Shown: one piece after another, positions 7,536-16,423 of the stretch
Numbering within the stretch: position 1 is the first letter of the stretch
How the letters are laid out: each line of letters starts with the position of its first letter
NCBI RefSeq assembly: GCF_009662475.1
Contig: NZ_CP045571.1
Location: 556,501 to 620,500, forward strand
Direction: 5' to 3'
DNA: 64,000 bases
From: Acidithiobacillus thiooxidans ATCC 19377
GTDB taxonomy: Bacteria > Pseudomonadota > Gammaproteobacteria > Acidithiobacillales > Acidithiobacillaceae
Position numbers and translations under genes: made by a program
The notes under the pieces: generated by a model
Told to the model about the DNA's origin: nothing
What the model saw: the letters and a program-made list of their open reading frames with translations, nothing else
Databases searched by the model: none

Positions 7536-10500
7536 ATGCCCGTCCCCGCCCCATCCCCTTCAGGGAACAACACCGATAGGAAAGATCCCCGTCTTGAGCT
7601 TGCCGACCGACTGATTGAACAGATCGGGGCAGGAACTGCCTCCTGGCAAAGGCCCTGGGAAGCCGGCGATGTGTTGGCCCCGGTCAATGCAGTCACAGGC
7701 AAGCCTTACAGCGGGGTGAACTACCAAAATCTCATGATGTTCTCTCCGGACCCGTCCGATCCACGTTGGTGTACCTACAAGCAGGCCCAGGAGCAGGGCT
7801 GGCAGGTGCGCAAGGGTGAGCATGGGATTCCCATCGAAAAGTGGTCGCGTTACGAGCACAAGCGCACCGATGAGGAAATAGAGAGGCTTTGGGCGCAGGG
7901 CGCCCAGAACATCGAGCCCGTGGAGGAACGGCTTGGTGTCCGTTACTACACGGTGTTTCACGCATCACAGATAGACGGCATTCCCCCGCTGGAGCGGTCC
8001 CCGCGTCTGGAGATCGAGGGGAAACCCGATGATCGGTTGCCGAAGCTGGCCGAGCGCCTGGGCGTGGAATTGCGGTACGGCGGCGGCCGGGCGTTTTATC
8101 GTCCGTCGGAGGACCGGGTGCAGATGCCTCCCGTGGAATCTTTCGAGCAGGCTGTGGGGCATGACACCACCCTCCTGCACGAGCTGTCCCATGCCACAGG
8201 TCATGAGAGACGACTGAACCGCGATCTGAAAAACTCCTTCGGCAGTGAGAAGTACGCCATCGAGGAGTTGCGGGCGGAGATGTCCGCGGCCATGACCGCA
8301 GCGAGTTTGGGGATTGGCTTTGATCCTGCATCCCAGGACCTGGAAGAGGGGCGCGAGATGGGTAATTCAGCCGCCTATCTTGCCTCATGGCTCAAAGCCC
8401 TGCCGGAAAAAGAGCGCAAGCAGATCCTGATGCAGACCATCAAGGATGCCCAGGGGATCAGCGACTATCTGATCGAACGGACGCCGGAATTGCTGGTGGA
8501 GCAGGAGCGACCAACCGTCTCCCGTGGCGATTACGTCCGGTACAGGAATGAGATTGGGCAAGAGGTTGAGGGCGTGGTGCTTGACGCCGCCCAGCCCGGC
8601 GAAGCAACGCGACTGAGGCGCATCTACCGGTGGCCCAACGGCACCCCCGGCCTGGACGGGGCGGACGACATCGCGCCCACGGTACTGCCTAACGACCTGG
8701 TGGAACACATCCCGGGCGCTGTCACCCCCGGTCCGGATCTGGACGCCATCGATCCGCAGACCGATGCGTACCAACGCACCATAGGCATGGACGATTCGCG
8801 CGATCGGGCGGGCCTCGCCGTGCTCATGGCGGTCGAAACCGCGCGTGGGCAGCCGGAGCGGGCGGCGGCCCTGCAGGCGGCGGCCTTGCGGGCGGCAGCC
8901 TTGCCGGAACGCGCCCTGGACCCGGAGCTGATTGCGTTTCTTGAAAACCGCACCCGCATCCGGCAAGGCGAACACCCGAATTTTGCCGGACTGAGCGATC
9001 CCGTCGCCAATGCCGAAGCCTTCGTTGAGCGGCAAGGCCGTACCGATCCCCAGCGTTCCGCGCAATGGGCCAGAGCGCTACAGGAAAGCCCGGTGGCTTA
9101 CGGCGAGGCTGTGGGCCTCAGTCCGGCCACGGTGGGTCTCGTCGCGTCTCAACTGAACCAAGGCGCTCGGCGCATGGAACGACCCCAGGTCGGCGATTTC
9201 GTGCGTTTTGAACCGCATGAACCGGGCGTGACATCCAGTCCCTTCTCAGGACGGATCATCGCGGCCTTGGATACCTCTGGCGGCGATATCCGCTATCACC
9301 TGCGGGCGGAGACGGGGCCAGATCAGGGTATTGAGGCACGGGTATATGGCCGGGACGGACAGTTCTGCGAGATCGCTCTGGATCAGGCCGTGGGATTCGA
9401 CCGGGCTCTCGCTCCAGAGGCAGAGAAAGCCCCCCAGATTCAGGTCGGAGACTTCGTGATAACCCGGAGAAATCAATTCGGGGCAGACTGGGATACTCCC
9501 TCCATCGTTACCCGCATCGATGACTCCGAAGTCCGGTTGCAGGACCTCTACCGCTCTGGCCAGGAATGGGAAGTCGCCCCAGCCAGGCGAATGATGTCTC
9601 GTGAAGACTTCGATACGGCTCTCAGTCATCAGGTTAGTGGCGTGGTGCCGCCCGAGATCGCATCAGAAAAGCTCGATTTCGCCGCCAGCCGGGACCGATT
9701 CGTCGGTGTGGTCCGGGCTTTTGATGCCGAACACAGTCTCATGTACGGCAAGGCACCGGAACCTTTGACGAAGGTCCCCGACGATGTGCGGCCATTCCTT
9801 GGAGGCCAACAGGCTACGGTGACAGATCAGTTGCTCCGCAGCAGCGAAGAAAAAGGCTTTTTCTCGGACAAGATGCAGGAGTTACAGGAGATTATCCGGC
9901 AGATGCCGGCGACCTATGAGACTGACGGCGTGCCGGACAGCGAGCGCCCAGTATCCCTGCGCTATTTTGGTCCCAATGGTGCCCAGTGGTTCATCCTTGA
10001 GAAGGATCGCGGAGATCCGGCCAATGAGGGGAACGGCTTCCCGAACCAGATGCAAGCTTTTGGTCTGGCGGACTTAGGTATGGGCCATCCCGAAGTGGGC
10101 TACATCAGTATTCCGGAGATCACCCGTGCCGGGGCGGAACTCGATTATCACTTTGCGCCCCGGACCCTTTTGGAGGTGAAGCTGGAGCACTACCCAGACC
10201 TGCTTCCGCCAGAGCATCGCCCAGTGGATCCGCGCAAGGAACAGGCACTTCAGGAGTACCAGGCGTTTTACGCCCAGTTGCCACAGCGGGAAGAGAAACT
10301 GGTGACGGCGGTCCGCGAGCGCTCCGAGCGTCTGGCTCCGGCGGATTTTCGGGGCTTCTCCGACATGATGCGGGATTTCCGCACAGGCGTGGACGATACC
10401 TTTGGGATCCTCCGGGAGGGAGAAAACCGGGGATCGTCGGCCCCGGAATTACGCCTGGCGCAGGCGTTCGCTCCGGAAGAGATCTCCGATCTGCCCGCCG

Positions 10501-12686
10501 TCCAAACCGCCCATGACCAGGCAAGACGGCTTGGCGAGCGATTTCACGATCTGGACCGGGAAATCAGGGACGCTTTCAAGGCGCGGCTCAGGGAGCATGG
10601 CAAGGCACTGCTGGAATCCGGCAGCCTGCGCGAACCCCGGGAAATCGCGCAGGCGACCTACTGGAAGCACGGGATTGAGGCAAGTCCGGACAGCCCGATG
10701 ATCGGAAAAGTGGTCGGGGCGATTCAGGACAAGGATCTCAAAACCCTGCTGGGAATGATTGGCCACAACAGCCAAAACCCGGGATCGGAAGAGGTATTTA
10801 CGCACATTACGGGAGTAAAACTGGGCAAGACCCAAAAAGAACGGGTCGCACAGTTGCTGGAGTGGGCCGGTCCTGAAAAGGCGCAGGCCCTGCGCGAAAG
10901 CAATGCGCTGGCAGAGCGGGAACGGGAAACTCGGGGCTTGCGGGATGGTATGACCAGAGCGTGGGAGGATCTGAAGGGCCTGCGCGTGGAGGTCGGTGGC
11001 CAGGTGGTGAATGGACAGGAGTATGTGACGCTGAAAGTTGCGGGCGGCCAGGAGCGCATTGCTTCTGGCAAGGCGGGTGCGGCAACCACATATCATCTGG
11101 TCAATGACCAAGGCGCATATTCCCGCGTCAAGGACGTGCGGTTCACGGCCTTTGCCAGGCGGGTTTTGGCCATGGACGCCGATGGTATGGTGCGTAACGC
11201 CCTGGAGAAGGCGGACATTGTGCAAGGGATTGCGCCGGAAGGGGTTACCCCAAAACCAGCTGCTGATCTTCAGAAAGAGGAAAAAGCACCAGAAGCTCCC
11301 GGGAAGAACGCCTACGAGCAAAAAATCGAGGCGCGTAAGGAGCGCTATCGCGCCCTTTCTGATAAGACGCGGGCGCGGGCGAAAGCGCACGTCGAGCAGG
11401 CCAGGCGCATGGCGGACGCCATCCCTTTTGGTCAGCCGATCCTGGTTGGCCACCACAGTGAAGGCCGCGACCGTCGCTATCGTGAGCGCATCCACCAGAA
11501 CTTTGGCAAAGGCTTCGACCTGCTGGAGAAGGCAGCGTATTACGAGCGCCGCGCCAAGGGCGTCAACGACTACGCCATCAGCGCGGACGATCCGGATGCC
11601 GTGAAAAAACTCAGGGAGCGGGTGGAGAATCTGAAGTCTTCCCAGGAGCGCATGAAGGCGGCGAACGCCGCCATCCGCAAACATCAGAAGGATGGCCCCG
11701 AGGCGCAGCAGGCGGCCCTGGAGCGTCTGGGTTTCCAGCCAGACCAGGCAAAAGCCATTTTGACCCCGGATGTCATGGGAACCGTGGGTTTTGCGTCGTA
11801 CTCCCTCAGCAACAATAACGCCAACATCCGGCGGCTGGAAGAGCGTATTCAGATCCTGGAAAAGGCCCAGGCCCTGAAGGACCGTGAGACACCGTATGCC
11901 TGGGGAACGGTTCGGGAGAACAGGGAGATCAACCGCATCCAGTTCCGGTTCGAGGACAAGCCTGACGAAGAGGTCCGCAATCTCATGAAGTCGAGCGGCT
12001 TTCGATGGGCGCCTTCCGAGGGCGCCTGGCAACGGCAGTGGACGGGCAATGCCGTATATGCCGCGCGGGATGTCATCAAAAAGCTGGACGCGCTGATGCC
12101 GCCTGAGCAGACGGTGGCAGCACCAGAACCGGCCCAACGGCTCGACACTGTGCCGGTTTCCCAGAGCCCTGATGTGAGCCCAGGTATTACTGTCCGCGAC
12201 CCGAGCGCCGCGCTGTCTGCGGCCATCAAGGACCGCGACGGCGACTGGTACAACCTTTCCGTGCAGGAAAACGATGGCCGTCTGGTGGGGACCTTGCAGC
12301 GGCGCGATGCGGAAACGGGTCTGGTGGAGACGATGCCAGCCGGTGTTTTTCAGCCTGACGTGAATTATGGGGTGGTGGCCAAGTTTGAGCGCGAGTCCGG
12401 GGAACTCCTGGCGGTTGGCCTTTCCCGTGGTCGGGATGGCGGTGTGGATATGAAGGTCTTTTCCCAGTCGAGGGACGCCGCAGTCTTCGCCTGGCAGCGA
12501 ATTCATGAGTACCCGGGACATCTGCGGGCCAATGAAGCGCTCCAGAAGGTCCCGGATCACCCGGAGGGCAAGGTGATTGAGCAGGCTTTGGGCGTGGACC
12601 TGAAGACGCTCAACCCGGCGCGTGTTGCTCCCAAGGCCTCAGCCCGCCGGCCGGAGCAGCAGAAGCAGCAGGGTGTGGAGATATAG
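7536..12686 (+). CDS. Large ArdC-like antirestriction/polyvalent protein (1716 aa)
   Basis: N-terminal ArdC domain (about residues 18-140, with IGAGTASWQRPWEAG and TGKPYSGVNYQNLMM) binds single-stranded DNA in relatives. A zincin metallopeptidase domain follows: HELSH at 215-219 with H223 and YAIEELRAEMSAA further on. The remaining 1300 residues are strand- and helix-rich segments of large polyvalent-protein type. The last about 150 residues (from 1563) are clearly related to the end of the next protein. Such proteins travel with conjugative DNA and protect it or process it in the recipient. The start at 7536 is set by leader copy B; an upstream start would translate through the leader. Three 15-bp GC-rich units sit in frame at 8862-8906. 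Confidence 0.8.
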   Translation: MPVPAPSPSGNNTDRKDPRLELADRLIEQIGAGTASWQRPWEAGDVLAPVNAVTGKPYSGVNYQNLMMFSPDPSDPRWCTYKQAQEQGWQVRKGEHGIPIEKWSRYEHKRTDEEIERLWAQGAQNIEPVEERLGVRYYTVFHASQIDGIPPLERSPRLEIEGKPDDRLPKLAERLGVELRYGGGRAFYRPSEDRVQMPPVESFEQAVGHDTTLLHELSHATGHERRLNRDLKNSFGSEKYAIEELRAEMSAAMTAASLGIGFDPASQDLEEGREMGNSAAYLASWLKALPEKERKQILMQTIKDAQGISDYLIERTPELLVEQERPTVSRGDYVRYRNEIGQEVEGVVLDAAQPGEATRLRRIYRWPNGTPGLDGADDIAPTVLPNDLVEHIPGAVTPGPDLDAIDPQTDAYQRTIGMDDSRDRAGLAVLMAVETARGQPERAAALQAAALRAAALPERALDPELIAFLENRTRIRQGEHPNFAGLSDPVANAEAFVERQGRTDPQRSAQWARALQESPVAYGEAVGLSPATVGLVASQLNQGARRMERPQVGDFVRFEPHEPGVTSSPFSGRIIAALDTSGGDIRYHLRAETGPDQGIEARVYGRDGQFCEIALDQAVGFDRALAPEAEKAPQIQVGDFVITRRNQFGADWDTPSIVTRIDDSEVRLQDLYRSGQEWEVAPARRMMSREDFDTALSHQVSGVVPPEIASEKLDFAASRDRFVGVVRAFDAEHSLMYGKAPEPLTKVPDDVRPFLGGQQATVTDQLLRSSEEKGFFSDKMQELQEIIRQMPATYETDGVPDSERPVSLRYFGPNGAQWFILEKDRGDPANEGNGFPNQMQAFGLADLGMGHPEVGYISIPEITRAGAELDYHFAPRTLLEVKLEHYPDLLPPEHRPVDPRKEQALQEYQAFYAQLPQREEKLVTAVRERSERLAPADFRGFSDMMRDFRTGVDDTFGILREGENRGSSAPELRLAQAFAPEEISDLPAVQTAHDQARRLGERFHDLDREIRDAFKARLREHGKALLESGSLREPREIAQATYWKHGIEASPDSPMIGKVVGAIQDKDLKTLLGMIGHNSQNPGSEEVFTHITGVKLGKTQKERVAQLLEWAGPEKAQALRESNALAERERETRGLRDGMTRAWEDLKGLRVEVGGQVVNGQEYVTLKVAGGQERIASGKAGAATTYHLVNDQGAYSRVKDVRFTAFARRVLAMDADGMVRNALEKADIVQGIAPEGVTPKPAADLQKEEKAPEAPGKNAYEQKIEARKERYRALSDKTRARAKAHVEQARRMADAIPFGQPILVGHHSEGRDRRYRERIHQNFGKGFDLLEKAAYYERRAKGVNDYAISADDPDAVKKLRERVENLKSSQERMKAANAAIRKHQKDGPEAQQAALERLGFQPDQAKAILTPDVMGTVGFASYSLSNNNANIRRLEERIQILEKAQALKDRETPYAWGTVRENREINRIQFRFEDKPDEEVRNLMKSSGFRWAPSEGAWQRQWTGNAVYAARDVIKKLDALMPPEQTVAAPEPAQRLDTVPVSQSPDVSPGITVRDPSAALSAAIKDRDGDWYNLSVQENDGRLVGTLQRRDAETGLVETMPAGVFQPDVNYGVVAKFERESGELLAVGLSRGRDGGVDMKVFSQSRDAAVFAWQRIHEYPGHLRANEALQKVPDHPEGKVIEQALGVDLKTLNPARVAPKASARRPEQQKQQGVEI
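8862..8906. repeat. Three 15-bp GC-rich tandem units inside the ArdC-like gene
   Basis: Units GCGGCGGCCCTGCAG, GCGGCGGCCTTGCGG and GCGGCAGCCTTGCCG follow each other without gap and encode AALQA-like residues. The third unit occurs exactly in trbG at 35502-35516 and, with one change, in trbL at 28433-28447, but there it is read in a different frame. Confidence 0.75.
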
Positions 12687-12746
12687 AAACAGTAGGTACC
12701 GGAGTTTTTGTGAGCAATTTTTTCTGGAAATGAAAAGGAGAAAGTG

Positions 12747-13943
12747 ATGGCTACCCGAATGATGCAACGGAACAACCTGGCAGATGCTTTTGTGCTGGTC
12801 AACGATGAACAGACCAATGCCGCCCTGAAAACCGCGCGAGAACAGATTGGGGACGCGGAATGGAAGAAGGGGTACTCCCCGGAGAACAAGGCGATTGTCC
12901 GCGACGCACTGAAGGAACATGGGGCACGGTACGAACAGGCGCTGAAAGGCAATCTGGTGGGTGCGGAGGTAGCTGAAACGCAGGCCAATGGGGAGACCTT
13001 CAGGAAGTTGCGCGTCACGCTGGAGAACGAAGCCGGCAGGACCATCCTGTCGGCGGACATGGGCTCCGAGTTTGCTCAGCGGCTGATCACCAAGCTCGAC
13101 ACGGCGACGCGGGAACATGCGGGTGGCGAGGTGAGCATTGGCGCTTTTGCCAAGCAGACTGAGCGGGATGGTCGGACTTTCGTGGATCACGTTGCGACCA
13201 TGAAGGGGCCTGACGGGCAGGAAGTTCCGGCCACTCCCGGGCACTTCGAGAAGGCCAGGGAGCGGGTGGAGGCGGCGCAAAAGCCGATGCTGGATGCTGG
13301 CATGAAGGACAAGAAGATCCTGAACCAGATCGCCGCCAGCACTCGGGAGAGCTACTTCGCGGAGGTTGCCGCTGGCCTGTCTGAGCGGATGGTGGAGCAA
13401 GGGATTACGCCGAAGACCGTAGCGAACGAGCGCGGCGAATTCCCGGCCCTGGATGCGGGCATCAAGGATCGCGATGGCACCTGGCACAACATGTCCGCCT
13501 ATGAGAAAGACGGGCACCTGGTGGGGACCTTGCAGCGGCGCGGCGGCCAGCCCGGCGAGTACGAGAAGGTGCCGCTGGAATTTCACCCGGGAGAACTCGG
13601 CGGCTTGCAGGCGGAGGCACAGTTTTCGGATGGTGCTCCACTGCTGGTTTCGTTGTCCCGGTCGGAGCCCTCTGAGACACAGCCTTCCAAGGTGGATGTG
13701 CGCATCTTCGCCAAGGGCCAGGATCTGGAGGGGAAGGACACCCTGGAGCAGATTCACGAGCACCCAGGGCGTCTGCGGGCCAACGACGCGCTTCAGAAGA
13801 TCCCGGATCACCGGGAGGGCAAGGCCATCGAACAGGCTTTGGGCGTGGATCCGAAGATGCTCAACCCCCTGCCTGCGCGGGAGGCCCAAAGGGCTCCAGC
13901 TAAAGCACAGGAGAAGCAGCATTCCCAAGGGGTGCAGCTATGA
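12747..13943 (+). CDS. Hypothetical protein sharing its C-terminal module with the ArdC-like protein
   Basis: A 398-aa protein starting MATRMMQRNNLADAFVLVND, with AAGGAG six bases before the ATG (a GTG just upstream is less well placed). Residues about 238-398 (GIKDRDGTWHNMSAYEKDG, then LVGTLQRR, IHEHPGRLRANDALQKIP, EGKAIEQALGVDPKMLNP) match the end of the preceding 1716-aa protein block by block. At DNA level a 25-base stretch around 13518 is identical to one around 12285. The N-terminal 235 residues have no recognised family. It is the second gene of the leader-B operon and overlaps the next gene by four bases. Confidence 0.7.
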   Translation: MATRMMQRNNLADAFVLVNDEQTNAALKTAREQIGDAEWKKGYSPENKAIVRDALKEHGARYEQALKGNLVGAEVAETQANGETFRKLRVTLENEAGRTILSADMGSEFAQRLITKLDTATREHAGGEVSIGAFAKQTERDGRTFVDHVATMKGPDGQEVPATPGHFEKARERVEAAQKPMLDAGMKDKKILNQIAASTRESYFAEVAAGLSERMVEQGITPKTVANERGEFPALDAGIKDRDGTWHNMSAYEKDGHLVGTLQRRGGQPGEYEKVPLEFHPGELGGLQAEAQFSDGAPLLVSLSRSEPSETQPSKVDVRIFAKGQDLEGKDTLEQIHEHPGRLRANDALQKIPDHREGKAIEQALGVDPKMLNPLPAREAQRAPAKAQEKQHSQGVQL

Positions 13944-14218
13944 GCCTGGCCGAAGAACTGCTGGAGTGGGCCGAGGAAGAGCTGGAGCGAGGGGATACGG
14001 CGCACCGGGAGCGGGTTGCGCTGATCCTCGCGCAACTCCGTGAACTGCCTGACCCTGAATCGCTCCCGGTCGGGTCCACCCAGCGATTTCTCGCACAACG
14101 GCGTGTGGACAAGCTCGCCGAGAGGGCCGAAGAGCTGGGTTTTGAAACGCCCGGCAAGACGCTGAAAAAGGAGATCGGCAAACAGATTGCCGGTCATGCC
14201 TTGGGCATAGAACTGTAA
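13940..14218 (+). CDS. Small helical hypothetical protein
   Basis: A 92-aa, highly charged helical protein (MSLAEELLEWAEEELERGDT). Its ATG overlaps the previous stop as ATGA, indicating coupled translation. No family was recognised. It is the third gene in the leader-B operon and is likely cytoplasmic. Confidence 0.6.
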   Translation: MSLAEELLEWAEEELERGDTAHRERVALILAQLRELPDPESLPVGSTQRFLAQRRVDKLAERAEELGFETPGKTLKKEIGKQIAGHALGIEL

Positions 14219-14228
14219 GGAGACGGTT

Positions 14229-14600
14229 ATGTTTGGATTTTTCAAGGTGCTGACGGGTTCCCGTCAAACCCCGAAGAGGGAGGACCAGTGCAATCTGTGG
14301 ATTGGCGGTCACCCGGATCATCTACGTCCGGTGGACGATCCCCAGGGGCGGGGCGGGTATCAGCTGGCCATCGAGGCGCTGATTCGCGATGAATCGCCAG
14401 AGGTCATTTATTTTCGCTCGGAAACCGGGGATCTGTCCGTGGTTCGCAAGAGTCTGGAGTACCTTTCCCGAATCGGCGGGCAGGTCGGCGTTGCCGATCA
14501 GCTTCCCGATGAGGAGGTGGCGGCGATCTTCGGTGTCGATGTGCGTTCCTACCAGTCCGCCGTCGTGAATCCACAGGGGGATGCGGCGGCCTATCGTTGA
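14229..14600 (+). CDS. Hypothetical protein
   Basis: A 123-aa protein starting MFGFFKVLTGSRQTPKREDQ, with AAGGAGA seven bases upstream. No signal peptide or membrane segment is evident. The middle (YQLAIEALIRDESPEVIYFR) is a mixed helix/strand region. It is co-directional with the genes on either side and ends 22 bp before the next start. Function unknown. Confidence 0.6.
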   Translation: MFGFFKVLTGSRQTPKREDQCNLWIGGHPDHLRPVDDPQGRGGYQLAIEALIRDESPEVIYFRSETGDLSVVRKSLEYLSRIGGQVGVADQLPDEEVAAIFGVDVRSYQSAVVNPQGDAAAYR

Positions 14601-14622
14601 GGCAATTTTGCGCGGAGGTCAC

Positions 14623-15567
14623 ATGGCAGCACAACTGGATCACCTTTTGTCCTACGGCCCTATGGATGTAGTGGCCAGCAATGATGAGAAGAACCCAGGG
14701 CTTCACATCGTCCACATGGACGCGGAAAACCGCGCGTTCATTCCCCAGGATGACCCGCTGCATCGGGAAATCCGGAACCTCATTGACAAAAACCCGCATA
14801 GCAAAGGCTTTGTGGCCAACCAGATCCACGCACGTCTTGAGCAGGAGGGGCGCTGGGATGGGCCGGGGCATGATGCCGAGGGCCTGAGTTTCGGGCCATC
14901 CCTGAACCCGGAGAAGGAGAAGGGCGAGGCCCTGAATGTCGGAGAGACTCTGGTCCAGGGGACTGCAGGGCCAGAGATTGCGGAACCCGCACAGCCAGCG
15001 CCTGAAAAATCGGTTGAAGCGGAAATCGCGGACGCGACCGGGAAAAAGCCCGATCAGGAGCCGCAGCAAAAGACGATAACGGAACCCGACCCCCTTGCGG
15101 ATTGGCCAGGGACATCCCAGAAGTCCCCTGAGCCGCTCATGCCGCCGGAGAAACCACGATTCGAGCGCAAGAATCCGCCGGAAGTCCTCTTCGCCAATCC
15201 CAAAGGCAAGCCCTATGTGCTGGATCATGGCGACAAGGTGACGGTGACGAACCGCGCGATGCTGGGCCTGGGGCATGAAGCAGCGGAGAAGCGGCAAAAA
15301 GCGGTCGAGATTGGCCTGAAGGCCGCCGTGGACCGATTTGGGGAGCCGGTGCGCTTCCAGGGCAATCGTGCCTTCCTGGAAGAGACGGTGAAAGTTGCCA
15401 TGGAGCGTGGGATTGCCCTGGAGCCTGGCAGTCCAATGGCCAGGGACATCTACGAACGGGCGATCAAGGAGCGCGGGAATCAGCTTGGCCCGTCGAAGGA
15501 TGCCGCCCCATATCGGGCGCCGGAGAAGAAGCGAGAAGTGGACAAGGGCAAAGGCATTGGACTCTGA
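14623..15567 (+). CDS. LPD7-like domain protein of the transfer region
   Basis: A 314-aa protein; GGAGG stands four bases before the ATG at 14623. The C-terminal part (about residues 200-300: KVTVTNRAMLGLGHEAAEKR, then AAVDRFGEPVRFQGNRAFLE and VKVAMERGIALE) resembles LPD7, the polyvalent domain found at the end of relaxases and large ICE proteins. The N-terminal part is hydrophilic, and the middle is low-complexity and rich in P, E and K, probably a flexible linker. It is the last gene of the leader-B operon. A role in DNA handling at transfer is inferred from the domain. Confidence 0.6.
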   Translation: MAAQLDHLLSYGPMDVVASNDEKNPGLHIVHMDAENRAFIPQDDPLHREIRNLIDKNPHSKGFVANQIHARLEQEGRWDGPGHDAEGLSFGPSLNPEKEKGEALNVGETLVQGTAGPEIAEPAQPAPEKSVEAEIADATGKKPDQEPQQKTITEPDPLADWPGTSQKSPEPLMPPEKPRFERKNPPEVLFANPKGKPYVLDHGDKVTVTNRAMLGLGHEAAEKRQKAVEIGLKAAVDRFGEPVRFQGNRAFLEETVKVAMERGIALEPGSPMARDIYERAIKERGNQLGPSKDAAPYRAPEKKREVDKGKGIGL

Positions 15568-15571
15568 GGCC

Positions 15572-15631
15572 GGTTATCCCTCTGCGCGCTGATCTATACC
15601 CTGTCGATGTTCTTGATGACAGGGTATGGCC
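15572..15631 (+). promoter_or_regulatory. GATCTATACC leader element, copy C
   Basis: GGTTATCCC at 15572-15580, ten bases, then GATCTATACC at 15591-15600. ATACCCTGTC (15596-15605) pairs perfectly over ten bases with GACAGGGTAT (15618-15627). ACAGGG is the ribosome-binding site for the ATG at 15632; an ATG at 15626 lies inside the stem and is too close to it. Confidence 0.8.
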
Positions 15632-16423
15632 ATGGATGAACTGGACGAAATCGCACAACTGGAGGCATCAGGCCAAAAGCTGATGGCAGAACCTGTTCCC
15701 CCGCCGCGAAAGCGGGAGACGGCAGATGCAAAGCGGGCGTCCACCGCAGGGCGCAAGCCCCTTGCAGGGCGCAGCCCCAGAATGGCAGAGCGGCAGCCGA
15801 TTACGGAGGGCGACTCCGCCCATGTCGAAAGCCTGCTCGCGGAGATCCGTGATCGCCTGGATCTCCTGTTGCAAGCGAATGACCCGTCGCAGGGAGGCCT
15901 TCCTGAAAATCCGCAGCCCCCCATTGCCTCGGCGCCGGATCTTTCGGTCACTGTCGCCGAAGAGTCCGATGAACTTCGAGAAGTATTCCCGCATGAGGAT
16001 GCAGACCTGCCGGCAGCGGCCCCCGCGAACATCATGGTTTCCGATCCGGATATGACACGGTTGCTGGCCACTGTTGAGGACCGGGTGACCCGTCATGCGC
16101 TGTCCCATCATTCCTCTGTCGTCGTCCTGCTGGGCTGGGCGATGGCTCTTCTGGCAGCGGGTCTGGGCATGGGATATGGCTATATCGTCGCGTCTGGTCG
16201 GTATCCATTCTGGGAGCCGACCACCCATAGCGGCGTCCTGCCCAGGATTGCCGCCGCATATCTCGGCGCCCCGGTTGGGGTGGTCCTGCTTCCCCTGGCT
16301 GGGGCAATCATCTGGGAGGCGAGCAAGGAAGCCGGCGGTGAGAAGCAGCAAGCGATATGGAGACTGGCGGCTATCGGGATATTTCTCGCGGGTATCGCGC
16401 TTCCCTTGTCTTCGCTGTTCTGA
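15632..16423 (+). CDS. Inner-membrane protein of the transfer region, three membrane segments
   Basis: A 263-aa protein. The first 165 residues are hydrophilic and cytoplasmic (MDELDEIAQLEASGQKLMAE). Then come three hydrophobic spans: VVVLLGWAMALLAAGLGMGY, AAYLGAPVGVVLLPLAGAII and LAAIGIFLAGIALPLSSLF at the C-terminus. The stop overlaps the relaxase ATG (TGATG). Proteins of this type encoded next to a MOBP relaxase may tether the relaxosome to the membrane, but no family match is claimed. Codons at 15744-15777 contain two GC-rich repeat units in reverse orientation. Confidence 0.6.
   Translation: MDELDEIAQLEASGQKLMAEPVPPPRKRETADAKRASTAGRKPLAGRSPRMAERQPITEGDSAHVESLLAEIRDRLDLLLQANDPSQGGLPENPQPPIASAPDLSVTVAEESDELREVFPHEDADLPAAAPANIMVSDPDMTRLLATVEDRVTRHALSHHSSVVVLLGWAMALLAAGLGMGYGYIVASGRYPFWEPTTHSGVLPRIAAAYLGAPVGVVLLPLAGAIIWEASKEAGGEKQQAIWRLAAIGIFLAGIALPLSSLF
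15744..15777. repeat. GC-rich 18-bp repeat units, reverse orientation
   Basis: GCAGGGCGCAAGCCCC followed by TTGCAGGGCGCAGCCCC is the reverse complement of the 18-bp unit seen at the end of trbI and three times in traG. It is read here as AGRKPLAGRSP. Confidence 0.55.

Noticed and set aside
10449-12560. Long open frame (703 codons) on the minus strand inside the ArdC-like gene
   Set aside because: It is an antisense frame produced by high GC third positions; the plus-strand frame has recognisable domains and a ribosome-binding site.
12639-13928. Long minus-strand open frame opposite the second leader-B gene
   Set aside because: It mirrors the coding frame on the plus strand and shows no domain or start signal.
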